64,000 nt of DNA from Diphasiastrum complanatum. Taxonomy: Eukaryota > Streptophyta > Lycopodiopsida > Lycopodiales > Lycopodiaceae. This document shows, one piece after another, positions 1 to 11,439 of the stretch. Each line of letters starts with the position of its first letter. Position 1 is the first letter of the stretch. Made by a program: the position numbers and the translations under genes. The notes under the pieces were generated by a model. The model did no database searches. It was not told the origin of the DNA and saw only the letters and a program-made list of their open reading frames with translations. The stretch lies in contig CM055100.1 of the NCBI GenBank assembly GCA_029204225.1, positions 21,333,152 through 21,397,151 of the forward strand, read 5' to 3'.

Positions 1-12
1 CAAGTAATGGAT

Positions 13-703
13 TGTGAAGAATTGCCAAAAATTGGCAAATCTAGCTTGATAAAAAACCATAAAAAATGGTGTAAATTTTGTACATAATTGGGTTCCACAC
101 ATGTATGGCCACAATGCCACGTGGAAACCCACTCCTAATGTAGGTTAGGTTAAGTAAAGAGAGTTGGCCATGTCTATTTGGTGGTCATCCCTACTTTATA
201 AGACCTACACGTGAAAATTTGACCAACTAGCTACCTACCAAGCATAACTCTAGGATCTAGGCTAGGGTTTCATTTTAGGACAAGAAGGGTGAGCTAACTT
301 CCTTATTACATGCTGGAAATCCACCTAACTTCAAGAAGGAAGTCGAATTTGCTATGTATTCCAAGTTCCCATAGTGAGAAGATAGAAAACTTTTTGGAGC
401 TCATTGGCAATCTCAAGCTAGTTCACTATGTACATTGAGTTTTTGTGATCCAAATGAAACCAAATCAATTTCTAATTGTTTCTAAGGTTGAAGGCCATAC
501 TAAAGCCTGTAGTACACACGTGTGGGCTCGGATTTCAATGTTGATCAATGCTTTTGATTGTTAATGCTTGTTGTTTGTCAAATTGCCAATCTAGATCAAC
601 TTTTTTGTGTCTAGTTTTTTGATAGATTGTTAAGCAAGCATCCAATCACTCTTGTGGATCTTTTGTAGATCCATTTATGATCCTAAAGTACAGTACTTTC
701 ACA
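13..703 (+). repeat. 5' LTR of copia element 1
   Basis: This 691-bp LTR has TGTGA/TCACA ends. It aligns along its whole length with the solo LTR at 27507-28207. It is followed immediately by the primer-binding site. It contains the copia-style TG...CA termini and a CACACGTGTGGG stretch near 520. Confidence 0.92.
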
Positions 704-721
704 TTGTATCAGAGCAAAGTA
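704..721 (+). other. Primer-binding site (initiator tRNA-Met type)
   Basis: TTGTATCAGAGCAAAGTA directly follows the LTR. It is one base off the plant copia consensus TGGTATCAGAGC, which pairs with the 3' part of initiator tRNA-Met. Confidence 0.85.
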
Positions 722-1100
722 CAAGAGCATAAGCCATTGATCTAATGCAAATCGAGGGCAAGCTAAAATCTTGATTTTGGTGAGGAGATTTGATCCCAAA
801 CTTGGTAGGGGTCCAAATCTGTACTTTCCACATGTGTGGGTACCTCTTAACCTACATTTAATGAATGGTATTCATTTGATCCAAAAAAAATCCAATTTGT
901 GACTGTTGGTGTAATTTTTGGTGGAGATCCTAGGATAATCTACCAAGATCATTTGCCATTGATTAGATTTGAATTTCTTTCATGGAATCTAATTAATCTA
1001 GGCTGAGTTCAAGTCCTAGTAAGGTTAATAACAGGTCTTGAAAGTACACCAAGAAGGAAGAAAGAGATTCAATCAGTTTATTTTCCAAAAATAGCCAAAA

Positions 1101-1448
1101 TTGGCAAGATTTGATTGTAAGTAGATTTCACATCATCTTATCTTCATTCCAACTTTGTGAGGGAGTGATAGAACTGAGATTATAAGTCCATTTGTTGGAT
1201 TAGAAATCTAATTTGAGTGAAACACTACAAAAGAGAGACGTTAGTGAGTTTCTAGAGACAATCAAATCCATTTCTTGGCAAGATTTGTTTGAAAGTAGTT
1301 TTCACTTCATCTTATCTTCATTCCAACTTTGTGAGGGAGTGATAGAACTGTGATTATAAGTCCATTTGTTGGATTAAAAATCAAATTTGAGTGAAACACT
1401 GCAAGTGTGAGACCTTTGTGAGTTTCAAGTCAATCGAATCTATTTCTT
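1101..1448 (+). repeat. Two-copy tandem duplication in the copia leader
   Basis: Two copies of about 174 bp (1101-1274 and 1275-1448) both begin TTGGCAAGATTTG and share CATCTTATCTTCATTCCAAC. The copies differ at scattered positions, so the duplication is old. It lies in the untranslated leader before gag. Confidence 0.85.
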
Positions 1449-1535
1449 GTTTGTAGAAGTCACTAGTAAGATGAAATCTGCTGGAGCATACCTTCTAGAA
1501 GCTAGTGAGAGATTCAATTCTACAAATTATGCTAT

Positions 1536-2663
1536 TTGAAGGTTAGGATGGAGTCACTCTTGGTGCTCCAAGACCTTTATGAGTTCTTGATTGAAGATGA
1601 ATATGAATCTCTAGGTGCACAGGAGTTAGCTAGATACAAGAAGAGATCTAGGCTTGCACTTCGTTGTGTGAAGATGAATGTGAGCAATGATTTGTTAAGA
1701 GAAGTATCAGCATGTACTAGTGCTAAAGAGGCTTGGGAGTCTTTAAAATCAATATATGAATCTAGTAACACTTCAAGAGTACTCATGCTTAGAAATTAGA
1801 TTTTGCAAAGCATGAGGAGAAGTGAGGAGAGTGCACAGGATTATGTACTCAGAATCAAGTCTCTAAATAGAGAGTTGGCTTCCATTGGAGAGAAGATTCA
1901 TGATGGAGAGCTTGTACAAATTGCTCTTAATGGTCTAGGAGATGACTTTGCAAATTTGGTCCAAAGTTTTGCCATCCAAGACACTTTGCCAACTATAGAA
2001 AAGCTACATAGTGTATTAGTGGTTGAAGAGTGTAAGATGCTCCATGAAAAATCTAGAATGAGTTCCTTGTCTTTGCAGGATGGTGATGAGAAAGCCAATT
2101 TCTCATTCAAGGGCAAAAATAAGACCAATGGAAAGAAGAAACATCCAAAGGAGGCCAAAGAAGAGGATGATGCATCAAGCTCAAAGGACAAGTCAAAGCA
2201 GAAATGTTTTTTTTGTGGAAAGAAGGGGCATTATGCATCTGAATGCTACAAGAGTCTAAGAGCACAAGTGGAGGAGGACAAACAAGGAAACCTTGCAAAG
2301 GAGGAGGAGGAAGATGAAGTAGATGTATTCTTGATGGCATCTACATCCTCACCAACAAGCAATAGCAATTCAAGAGACAATTGGTGGATCGACAGTGGGG
2401 CTAGCTCTCCCATGTCTTGTGAAAAGGACTTTTCTCAACCTTACACTCATTCAATGATGCTAAAAATTTTGTCTTTACTGCAAATGATGAAGTGTAAGAT
2501 AGATGGTGTTGGCACCATCTCTTTGTGTCTAGAATCCTTAAAATGCATGGATCTAGAAAATGTCCTTTATGTACCATCAATCACCAAGAATATGCTTAGT
2601 GTTGGTCTACTCTTAGAAAGTGGTTTGGATGTCCATTTAAGCATGGTGTTAGTTTCATCTTGA
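1536..2663 (+). pseudogene. Copia gag-protease (element 1)
   Basis: One reading frame is interrupted by a TAG at 1797-1799. The related gag at 15.3-15.9 kb has glutamine in the LRNQI context there, so this looks like a CAG to TAG change. The first part is a UBN2-type copia gag (KMNVSN, SAKEAWESLKSIYE). The second part carries a CCHC zinc knuckle at residues 135-148 of the 286-codon downstream frame (CFFCGKKGHYASEC), an acidic/lysine-rich linker, then the aspartic protease site WWIDSGA (residues 194-200). It ends with the TKNMLSVG motif that precedes the integrase. After 2663 a frameshift breaks it, and the expected integrase zinc finger is not recognisable. Confidence 0.85.
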
Positions 2664-3182
2664 AAAATGATGTTTGCATTGCAAAGGGCTTTAAGCATGG
2701 AGATTGTTTAAGTTGGAAGCTAGTGTTGCTTTTGAGTTGCTTTTGATAGGGTGATCTTGGCAAAGGAGGAGATCACTCAAGAGGAGATCTTGGAAAAGTG
2801 TGATCTTGCTTGCATTGAGGAGGAGCATCAAAAGGAGGAAGATCTTGAGAATCAGACTCAAAGCATGAGAGTCCTCAATGACAATGGCCGAGTCATCAAA
2901 TTGCATGCAAATTGTCCATTCAAGTGTGCATCTTGCAAGGGTGGTGAGCATTGGAGAGTCTACTATCTTTGAATACTTTTTTAAAAGTATTAGTAGACAT
3001 GAGGTGACTTGTTTCTTACCTTTAAGAGTCATGATGCTTATTACTTTGTATGACAAGACAATGAAATGGGATACTTTGAAATCTACATTTGTTGTTGATA
3101 AAGCAATTTCATTGGATAACTATTTTTGTAATAGTTTGAATAGATTCATAAAAGATGAAACATCATTTGCTTTCGAATCTTT
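2664..3182 (+). other. Degenerate internal region of copia element 1
   Basis: Short open stretches only. This is where the integrase core and most of pol should lie. Glu/Lys-rich frames around 2751-2960 do not match a copia domain I recognise. The stretch may be filler left by deletion. Confidence 0.5.
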
Positions 3183-3542
3183 GTGTCCACATGCTTTGTG
3201 CATGATCATTCCAATGTAAGGACGAAAGATTATCCTATTTCAATGATAGGAAAAATGGTAGTGTTTTGCTCTTCAAGTAGAGATTGTAGAATCTACTTGT
3301 TTTCCACCAAAGAATTCGTCTATGGTGGAAATGTGATCTTTCAAGAGTGGAAGATTTGTAAACTTGAAGAAGCACCTTTGGATCAACACCTTATTCAATT
3401 CATTGATGTTTTGGAGTCAAGTCAAGTGGAGGATCAAGCTCAAGACCCAAGGACTCCAAGAAGAATCTTGAGTATCAAGATGGAGCCATCATATGGATCA
3501 AGCAAGGCAAGTTGTCTTTTGAAATATTATGTATGCAGTTAA
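3183..3542 (+). pseudogene. Copia integrase C-terminus and linker (element 1)
   Basis: The 119-codon frame contains IYLFSTKEFVYGGNVIFQE, which corresponds to the '...KAIISRDVIFDE' block after the copia integrase core (compare the intact version at 38.6-39.9 kb). It is followed by a short acidic Gln-rich linker like that before reverse transcriptase. The RT itself is absent. Confidence 0.6.
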
Positions 3543-3617
3543 TAGTTTAATTGATGTATCTTCAAGTGCACAAAATGCCTTGAAAAACATGGCTTGGCAT
3601 GATGTATAGTTTTTGAA

Positions 3618-3806
3618 GTGTGCTACATGTATATAGACACATTTGTGGAACATCTTGTAAGGGATCCTTTAAGAGGTGGTGAAAGATCCTTCGTGGACAT
3701 CATTCTCTATTGGAGTCTCAAAAGTTCCTTGTTTGTAGTTAGATTTTTAGACACTTCTAAAAGCATTCATTCATCTAGCAAGAGAGTTGTAGATAGATCA
3801 AGCTAA
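3618..3806 (+). pseudogene. Copia RNase H C-terminal scrap (element 1)
   Basis: YIDTFVEHLVRDPLRGGE resembles the copia RNase H end motif KHIDIxYHFVRDxVxxGE. Its place just before the polypurine tract fits. It is only about 60 codons long. Confidence 0.5.
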
Positions 3807-3819
3807 ATTTGAGGAGGAG
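3805..3819 (+). other. Polypurine tract
   Basis: AAATTTGAGGAGGAG directly abuts the start of the 3' LTR, as expected for the plus-strand DNA primer of a retrotransposon. Confidence 0.8.
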
Positions 3820-3951
3820 TGTGAAGAATTGTCAAAAATTGGCAAATCTAACTTGATCGTAGTTTTTTTATAGATTGTTAAGCAAGCATCCAATCACTCT
3901 TGTGGATATTTTGTAGATCCATTTATGGTCCTAAAGTACATTACTTTCACA
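3820..3951 (+). repeat. 3' LTR of copia element 1, internally deleted
   Basis: Only 132 bp long. It keeps the first roughly 40 bp and the last roughly 90 bp of the 691-bp LTR, with about 560 bp missing (equivalent to about 52-611 of the 5' LTR). The TGTG and CACA ends and the TGGAT target duplication are intact, so the loss was internal. Confidence 0.88.
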
Positions 3952-3956
3952 TGGAT

Positions 3957-4773
3957 ATGGAAAACAAATTTTGTTCAATGAATTTGATGGTCAAGAGGAA
4001 GATCAAGAGGTTGCTCTCAAAGGGCTTCAACAACACAAAAGAAAAGGTGGCAATTTGGAGCTAGTCAAGAGCATCAAAGGAAGGTTATTTGGCAAATATG
4101 TTATGGATCTATTTTTGCAGGAGTCTTTTAACTCAAGTAAGGTCAAAGGAGCAGCAAGGAAGTGTTGTTCAAGTTTACTTTACTTGTTCTATCTCATGTT
4201 TGAGCAATTTCATATGATTGTGTGCAAATTGTGAAGATATTGACAAACTAGCTACATTGTCTTGCAATATCTTATTGTTGGAGTTGTACTAGCATACTTG
4301 GTTGGTTTTGCTGATGGAAATGAAGCTAATGGAGGTCATTATGTTACTCATTCATGGCCAAGTCATCAAGTGTTGATGATATCTTGTGGCAAGATGGAGA
4401 TGGAGGCTCATTCATGAGTTTTATGGTGGAGACATATCAAGAAAGGACAAAGTTGGAGGAGACAAGCAAGCAAATGGTCATCACTCACATTTATTGTTTG
4501 AGTGTTGTAATTTTCCAGAGAGTTCAAAGTTTGAAACATGGAGGAATCATTTCATTTACATTCTATTTGGTTCTTCATGTTCTAGTTATATCTTGATGTG
4601 TAAAATTGATGTAAGAAATAGTGAAGCATCCAATTTGGACACTATTCTCTATATCAATTATGAAAGATACTTTAGAACCTTAGAAAGGATATCTATACTT
4701 AGGATGGAGATCATTCTAAAGTTGGATCAAAGTAGTATGGCTAAAACTATGCCAAAACTAGTTGAAGAGGGAG
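3957..4773 (+). pseudogene. Remnant of an LTR element interrupted by copia 1
   Basis: Small frames at 3971-4234 and 4354-4778 contain no domain I recognise. The stretch ends in GTTGAAGAGGGAG directly before a TGTGAGAG sequence, like a polypurine tract plus LTR start. I infer it is the 3' internal part of an older LTR element whose 5' part lies left of the window, split by copia element 1. Confidence 0.45.
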
Positions 4774-5159
4774 TGTGAGAGATTTCAACTAGTTTAGTAT
4801 AGTTTAGTCATATTTTGGTAAATTGTCAATATGAGGCCAAAACTCATTTTAGACTTAGAGATAAACTTTTTGAGGTTATATGAGATTAAAATAAATTTAA
4901 TAAACATTTTTGAAAGTGTGAGAAAGTTGGTAGTTGAGTTTGAAAGAGATTCAAATTTGAACTTTGGGTACATTGAATCTAGACCCAAAAATACTAGGGT
5001 TCACATTTTGGAGGAAAAGCCAAGTGGCCAAATAGGGTTTAGACCTGTTAAAAAAGGATGTAACTCATGGAGAGACACATCTTCTCTCTTCTCTCTTCTC
5101 TCTATCATTTCATCATTATACATGGTTCTCTTTGGGTCCTACTAATTGGTGCACTCTCA
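4774..5159 (+). repeat. Possible 3' LTR of the outer element
   Basis: It begins TGTGAGAGATTTC after a purine-rich tract and ends at CTCTCA, giving inverted TGAGAG/CTCTCA termini. No partner LTR is in the window, so the right end is a guess. It includes a CT-rich stretch at 5083-5105. Confidence 0.4.
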
Positions 5160-5339
5160 TGATGTTATCTTGCAATTCTATGTGTAGAATGCTCATATTT
5201 TGTTATTTTTGGTTCCACAGGTGTGAAATACAGTAGGGTACTGTAATTGTATGGACAACAACTATATTTTATGTTTTGGTTCATGTTTGCTCAGTATCTT
5301 TTAAAGTTTGCATCTCATTTTGTATCTAGATACTAATTT

Positions 5340-6950
5340 TTTACATTGGCAGGATTGTCGGTTTGCTTCTTATTGTAACCAAAGATCATGGACATGGATT
5401 GAATATTCAATTATCTGAAATCCTTCAAATGAGTACCCGATCCTGCAGAAGTTTTGCTACTCAGCCGAGAAGCTTCATGAAGAATATGGCTTGAGCCTAA
5501 AGGGCAAACTTGCAAAAGACCTGCTAGACACTGATTTGCCAGACAATTAGTGGCTAACAGTTTTCAGACTGGGATACAAAAAAAATGTTAAGATATAGCT
5601 TAACCAACTGCATCCACAATTTGTAGATGACTGCCATCTGCTGTTCCACAAGGACAAGGCCGCCAAATTGGACCCTGCCTATCACAAGATAGCATGGGCG
5701 AGATTTGGCGAGAATGTGATTGCAATGTGCAGTAGCAAGGAGGCCTACAAAAAAAACTAAAAAATTGGAGTAGGGCTAACGGGCCCCCTCAGGTTAGGCA
5801 GCTACTAGTTGGAGGCAAGAGAGAACACTCCAACAAGTTCGAAGGTGAAGACAATGTGTCCCACGCTGCTCTGTCCCCTCTAGGATATATGTCTGAGGTG
5901 GAGGCGATGAATCAAAGAGCAGGAAGGATGCTTGCAAGGCTGTCAAAATTGAAGGACAACATTCAAAAGAAGAAGAAAAAACTATTGGTCATGCAAGCTG
6001 AAAACACAGTTGTCCAAATAATCAAGGACGAGATTCATGAGCTAGAAAAGCCAGACATATGTTAAAAAAAGTCGAAGTGCAAACGTATGCCCAGTCCCTC
6101 GGAAGGGAGGTTGCATAGGAGGAGATAATTTTTTGGTGGTCTTCCTTTTACTGTTTGGTACTTTTCATTCTATTATAATGAAAACTTTGAAGTTTTTAAT
6201 AATTTTTCATGTTGTTTTTTTGGTACTTTTATAGTCTTTTTGGTACTTTTGGTACTTCTGGATTTGTTTTTTAATACTGTTTGGCATTTTCTATGTAATG
6301 TTTGGTACATTTAAGATCATGTTTGGTACTTTTGGTACTTCTACATTCGTCTTTTAGTATTGTTTGGTACTTTTATGCTTTGTTTGGTAGTTTTTTTAAA
6401 ATGCTTGATAGTTTTGAAGCTATTGTATAGTATATACAATGTTGGTTATTGTTTGGTACTATTGTTTATTGTTTGGTGCTATTTTGTAATAATTTAGATT
6501 TTCATTGTAGAGGGAATACAAAAAGCTGGAGTCAGATTGGAAGGATGCTCAAGGGCACACTGATTTTTTGAATCTCATGCAAGAGAGGATCAACCGGGGG
6601 CACAACGTGGTGGGTGGGGCAGACTATATCCACGCCCTTGGGTTTTGCATTGCATACAGCGAGTCTTTTTGGACTCCACCTTTATTCTCAGATCATTTAT
6701 GTTTGTCTGCATGCATTCTTACCATCCGTTATGTTTTGTTGTGACCATAAGCACAAAGACTTTTGTGTGAAACCAGGGTGCAAACTAGGGTGCAGCGAGA
6801 AGATCTCCGAGGAGGCCAAGGCTTGGGCTCACAAGGGGCTTAGAAAGAGTAAGTTTCTTTTGGTGCTGATTGCTTTGGTACTCTTGGAGTATCCTAGCAA
6901 TGGTATTTGTTACTCTGAAGAATCCTAGATTTATACTTATGACACGTTTA
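5340..6950 (+). pseudogene. Decayed intron-containing gene, unrecognised
   Basis: Several gene-like blocks run on the plus strand: about 5400-5760 (stops inside; contains LHPQFVDDC and AWARFGENVIAMC), 5856-6065 (a 69-codon Lys/Glu-rich frame that looks like a coiled coil), 6511-6690 (YKKLESDWKDAQGHTDFLNL) and about 6740-6846, which ends at a good splice donor GTAAGT after GLRK. The gaps are T-rich and intron-like. I do not recognise the protein. Codon-like texture over 1.5 kb and plausible splice signals suggest a transposon or host gene that has lost its frame. Confidence 0.4.
6150..6500 (+). repeat. TTTGGTACTTT-rich stretch
   Basis: About a dozen irregular copies of TTTGGTACTTT or close variants between two gene-like blocks. 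It behaves as low-complexity intron-like filler. Confidence 0.6.
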
Positions 6951-6999
6951 TGAGTCTTTTCATATTTCAAAGTACCAGCTTTGGTTCTCTATTATTCAA

Positions 7000-8744
7000 T
7001 TTTGGTATGATAGACAGTCTTTAGTTTTAAACTAATTGGCCCTGCTTTAGCAATAATTGGTTTTAGAAGTCTTATCAGTAGAAACTATTGATCTTTATTT
7101 ACACATCGATCATGTGAGTTCTTGGGTACTATGGTAGAACATATTGAAAGTACATATTGGGACTTTTGGTTCTACTCTTATTTTGAGAGCTCAGATTTGA
7201 CATATTTGGAACTATTTTGCTTCGAATTTTGGAGTATTGTATCTGTGCATAAATCCCATTTTGATACTTTTGGCAATGTTTTTTTCAACACTATTGAGTT
7301 GAACATGTGTGTTTATTAGCACAATTTGTGTGTCTTTTACTCCCATGTTTGGGATATACAAAAATTCAATAAAAAAGTATTAATTCAGCAATGTTAGTTT
7401 GTGTGCAAGTTGTTGTGAGTTTAGGGTGTCCCAAACTTCTTTTGAAGTTCTGGCTTTAGCTATGTGTCCAATCTGAGTATCTGATATATTGAGGATGATG
7501 AGCACAAATACTTTATCCATCCTTCGATTTCCACTTTGAGTCTTCTGTGTCATCTTCAGATTTTACTTCTATACTTTTAACAACACCCCATAACTTGTTG
7601 GCAATCAACAAGGTCTTCATCTTAAATTTCACAAATGATAATTGGATCTATTCAGCTTGTCTGCAATAAGACTAGCTTTACTTTAAGAATGTATCTGGAA
7701 CTTAGTTTGTCGATTGTATCGATGACGCTAAGCTGTAGTAATGCCAACAATAGGAAATCAATTCTTTGATGCTAAAAACATAAAAGGAACTGAAGAGTTT
7801 GATATCAATTTGATATTGTGAAAGATATCAAGTATTAGAGCTTTCACTCTGATATCAAAATAGTATTAGGCCCTGATAGATATCACAAGTCTAATACCAT
7901 AACAGTTCAGATAAAGAAGTAGTGATCTAGCACTGATACTATGATAGTATTATCTGATACCATATTAGAATGCTCTGATACCAGGTTAGAATGCTCTGAT
8001 GCCAAGCCAAAAATAGGTGAGATAATTGAATGCGGAAACTTCCTACTTTCAATGCACGACTACGTCTATCAAAAATTGAACAAAGCAGTAGTGATGGAAA
8101 TTACGTTCATTCTTTAGCAATTAACTTTGAAATTGCTAGATACTAAGTGATTACATAGCCAAACATAAAGTATTGAATTCTCAGACAATTTCTATTAGTT
8201 ACAAAAGCAATACAGAGATGCATGCATTCTGACACATATTGAACGCAATAAGAAATAGTATTGATTCAGAAAAACAAAAAAATATGCTAATGAGCGCAAA
8301 AATAATAGCGGATAGAAATCGCACACTCAAAGTTGTCTCTGAGTAACTGAGAATAAGTCTGATAATAAGCAGCTCTGCTGATAAGCAATAGCGCAATAAC
8401 AACTCTAAAATAAATCTCTAAAAGACTGAGCTAGAATACTCAAAAGAGTTCAAGCTTGAAAGCTTGATAGAGAGCTAACAACAATACTTTTTGATTGTGA
8501 ACGATCTGCTTGATAAGAGCGCAGGAAACATCTTGTAATAACACTCAACTCCTTCACAATTTACAATAACATTTTTAGATCTTGAACATTGATAATGAGA
8601 TGTATGAACAATTAATTTATACTAGGTAATTAGGTTGTCAAATGCGATTGCCAATTGGTTGGTGTCCATTGGCATTCATCCAGTTCCTTCCCAAACATTG
8701 ATTGTTGATAAGCGGCCATAAATAGTATGTCTGCATAAATGAAC
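7000..8744. other. No gene seen; one minus-strand primer-site-like sequence
   Basis: T-rich then mixed sequence without a credible frame. At 7972-7983 the minus strand reads TGGTATCAGAGC, and a second partial copy lies just beyond. This hints at an old copia leader running leftwards, but no LTR pair or gag accompanies it. Confidence 0.4.
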
Positions 8745-9075
8745 TAAAACTGTCACTCTGCAGAAATGGACTAAAACTGCCACAGGTGATAGTGTCGCAA
8801 AAAAGTGACAGTGTCGGATTTTTGAAAAAAGACGACGGTGTCCTAAAATCTCATTTCCTTAATATTGGGGTAGCCCCACACTTTTCCAGAGTCATTTCAT
8901 TAACATTTGAGGCACTGTGAAAAATGCAAAAAAGATGACACTATATTTTTACACGTAATTCCTGACAGGCTACAGTGTCACAAAAAGACAAAAAATGCGA
9001 CACTGTAATTTTACTCGTAATTCGTGACAGACGACACTGTTAGGGTTGTAGATAGAGAAAATACGACATTGTTGT
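8745..9075. repeat. Cluster of GACACTGT/ACAGTGTC motifs
   Basis: About ten copies or near copies of GACACTGT occur in both orientations within 330 bp. They include two half-repeated phrases in which GACACTATA or GACACTGTA is followed by TTTTTAC or TTTTAC, then CGTAATTC and GACAG. No gene is present. Such spacing suggests protein-binding sites or a decayed terminal region. Confidence 0.55.
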
Positions 9076-9228
9076 CAAACTCTGTGTATTTTTACAGACT
9101 GTGTAAAAATATTTATAATTCTATAGACTGTATAAAAACACGGAAAAATTTGCAAAACTGGATAAACAATGGATGAGGATTAAAATCGATTAGTCGATTA
9201 GTAAGAAGGAGAATAATCCGACAAGACA

Positions 9229-9700
9229 TGGATTCAACGATAAATGAAGTGCTGGAAGAACTTTTAGAGCTCAAGGATGATATAGACTACTCTGCAGCAT
9301 AGCAACCCCACCATCAAACAAAAGAGGCCAAAACAGGCAAGGCAAAGATTACTATTGACATAGACAAGTTGGATGAAGATATGGAGGAAGAGTGGGACCA
9401 GCAGGAGCATCAAGAGCCTGACTTATCAGAGTTGGCTAACTTATCGGGGAAACCCAGACTTGGCTGACTTATCGGGGGAGTCCGACCTATTGACTCAACC
9501 GACTATCGTCGAGAACCATCCAAAGACTATCCTGACTCCATTGACCATTGGCAGCGACATGCTTGACTCCGAATAGTCGAAGCCTTCTCACGCCCACTTC
9601 TTGTACTATGCAACTACTTGGACAATGACAACAGCAGCCACGATCTATTCCAGACGGCGCAAACGGCTCCATGCCATCTTCAACGGATTCTCCAAGTGAA
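9229..9700 (+). pseudogene. Decayed acidic reading frame, unrecognised
   Basis: A frame from the ATG at 9229 begins MDSTINEVLEELLELKDD, continues through stops, then gives an Asp/Glu-rich block (DIDKLDEDMEEEWDQQEHQ) and ends near 9700. The composition is more GC-rich than its surroundings. No family recognised. Confidence 0.3.
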
Positions 9701-11080
9701 ATTATGCCTCTGTTTTCTGTTCTCCATTGTTTTTGACACAGAGGGACAGCCTTAAGATTGAAGGGTGGCCCTTAGGGACCCAAGCCCAATTTTTTTTTGA
9801 AGTGATCGTTAAAAACTTCAACGTTCTCTCGTTTTGCCTCCAACGTTCTCCTTCATCTCCTTCACGCGTCAGCCAAGAAGAATGAAAGCTTCTTCTTCTT
9901 TATACATTGATCATTGCTTGCCCTTCGAATAGAGGATGCTGATTCTGGCTCACACTATTGCCTGGCTTATGATCCTTTGTGGATCACTTCGGCCGTTTGG
10001 ATTGATTTGTCAAAAAAATGCAGGTTGCTTCAATCTGCCATCTCTGGATCAGTTCCACCGCCCCATCTGTGGCAGGCATTACAACAGTCGTTTGGATCAG
10101 CGATGTAGGCTTTCACATCTTCACCTCACTCAGATCTTCCAAGAGTACATAGTGCTGGAGCAAGCCATTGAGGCCACGGGCTCCAAATCCACAAGAGCCG
10201 CAGAAAAGGTTTTTCAAAGGACCACAAACCTTTGCAAAATCCGCCAGCCCATCATCACCACGTTCTTCACAGCCCGTTAGAGGATCGCTGTGAATCGGAC
10301 CAATTCAACTTTTGCTGCTCTTGATTGCTTCATCGCTCACGGCTGCACTGCCCATATTCAAATCTTTTCTTTGATTTGAATCAATGCTGGCGCTCGTCTG
10401 ATTGCACCAGATGCTAGCAACTAGCCACGAATTACATCCTCTCCACTTATTGATTGATGTAGCAACAAGTCAGTTGTATCATCGTTGAAGTGCTACAGAA
10501 ACTTTTCGTTCTCAAATTTCCTCTTCAACTGCTCAAGATAGGAAGGCTTTCTCAAAAAAAAAAACTCCACAAAGAATCACAATCTTTGAAAGAAGACGCA
10601 GGTCAAGGTTCTCGTAATCTGCTTTCTTGCAATCTGAAACTTCTCGAAGTGATGAACATCATCAGACATACTGCCTCTGCAAACCCTGCCAAGATATGCT
10701 TGTTTCTGAATGCAAGTGAGAGACAACCTGAGAGACCTCTGCATCCGAAATGCAAATAAGCGACTGGCTGTCGGCTTGCTCGCTCTGAGAGCTTGCTTGC
10801 TCATCATTCCTTGGTCTCTTAGATAACACCGTCCTTCAACCTTCTTTCAAAGACACCCAATCACTGCACACGCATGAGTAAAGAAATGTAATCTATCCTC
10901 TCTTTTCCACAAGGAATAGGATCACACTTCTAATGCTTTGCTTTTACAGATGGTTGCACCCCACTAATCAGTGCATACAAGCAGATACAATGCATTTACT
11001 GAACAATAACACAAATCTGCACACAAGCATTCACATCCTCTCTTTTCTACAAGGATTGAAACATGGTAGCCATTAATAAT
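9701..11080. other. No gene seen
   Basis: Moderately GC-rich sequence with short frames but no recognisable domain. A 21-bp phrase (ATCCTCTCTTTT plus CACAAGGA or TACAAGGA) occurs at about 10892 and 11034, which may be a short direct repeat of an LTR. Confidence 0.4.
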
Positions 11081-11093
11081 GGCTCTAATACCA
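11081..11093 (-). other. Primer-binding-site-like sequence (minus)
   Basis: The minus strand reads TGGTATTAGAGCC, one base off the initiator tRNA-Met primer site. It lies at the wrong end of the copia relic to its right to be that element's own primer site, so it may belong to another, lost element. Confidence 0.45.
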
Positions 11094-11439
11094 TATTGGA
11101 TAAATTAAAGGAGATTACAACAATTAGAAGCAACCACATTCAATGCATGTAATCATCACTCATCTAATCCATTAACCAATTAACTAGGATCACGATAGAG
11201 AAATCAGACATGAAAAATAAGACGCATCATAGCCGTTACAATCTTCTCCACTCCTCTCTATTGAATGAACAAGACATTGAATACAAAACTATGTATAGGG
11301 GCTGCTTGCACCCTTTGGTATCATACAGGACATTTAGACTTGTTACCATTATTAAATATTTCGAACACACAATACTCGAGAAATAACAATTCAAAGTAAT
11401 TGTACAACAATATAAACTTGACATTAATATTCTAATACA

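Larger units (their letters stand above)
13..3951 (+). mobile_element. Ty1/copia LTR retrotransposon 1, internally deleted
   Basis: The element starts TGTGAAGAATTG and ends ACTTTCACA, and the 5-bp repeat TGGAT flanks it at 8-12 and 3952-3956, so both ends are exact. Order: 5' LTR, primer site, leader with a tandem duplication, gag, protease, then only scraps of integrase and RNase H, a polypurine tract and a shortened 3' LTR. The reverse transcriptase core and integrase core are missing, so it cannot be autonomous. A related solo LTR lies at 27507-28207, and the minus-strand relic at 13502-15908 has a closely similar gag. Confidence 0.93.

Noticed and set aside
704-721. tRNA gene signals around the TATCAGAGC sequences (also 33085, 37029, 57523)
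   Set aside because: These are short primer-binding sites complementary to tRNA-Met. No cloverleaf can be folded around them.
1577-2340. Minus-strand frames opposite copia gag
   Set aside because: Shadows of the Lys/Glu- and Ser-rich gag codons; no domain and no start context.
9914-10280. Frames at 9914-10108 and 9936-10280 as genes
   Set aside because: Overlapping frames with no domain, no clear start context and no support from flanking signals.
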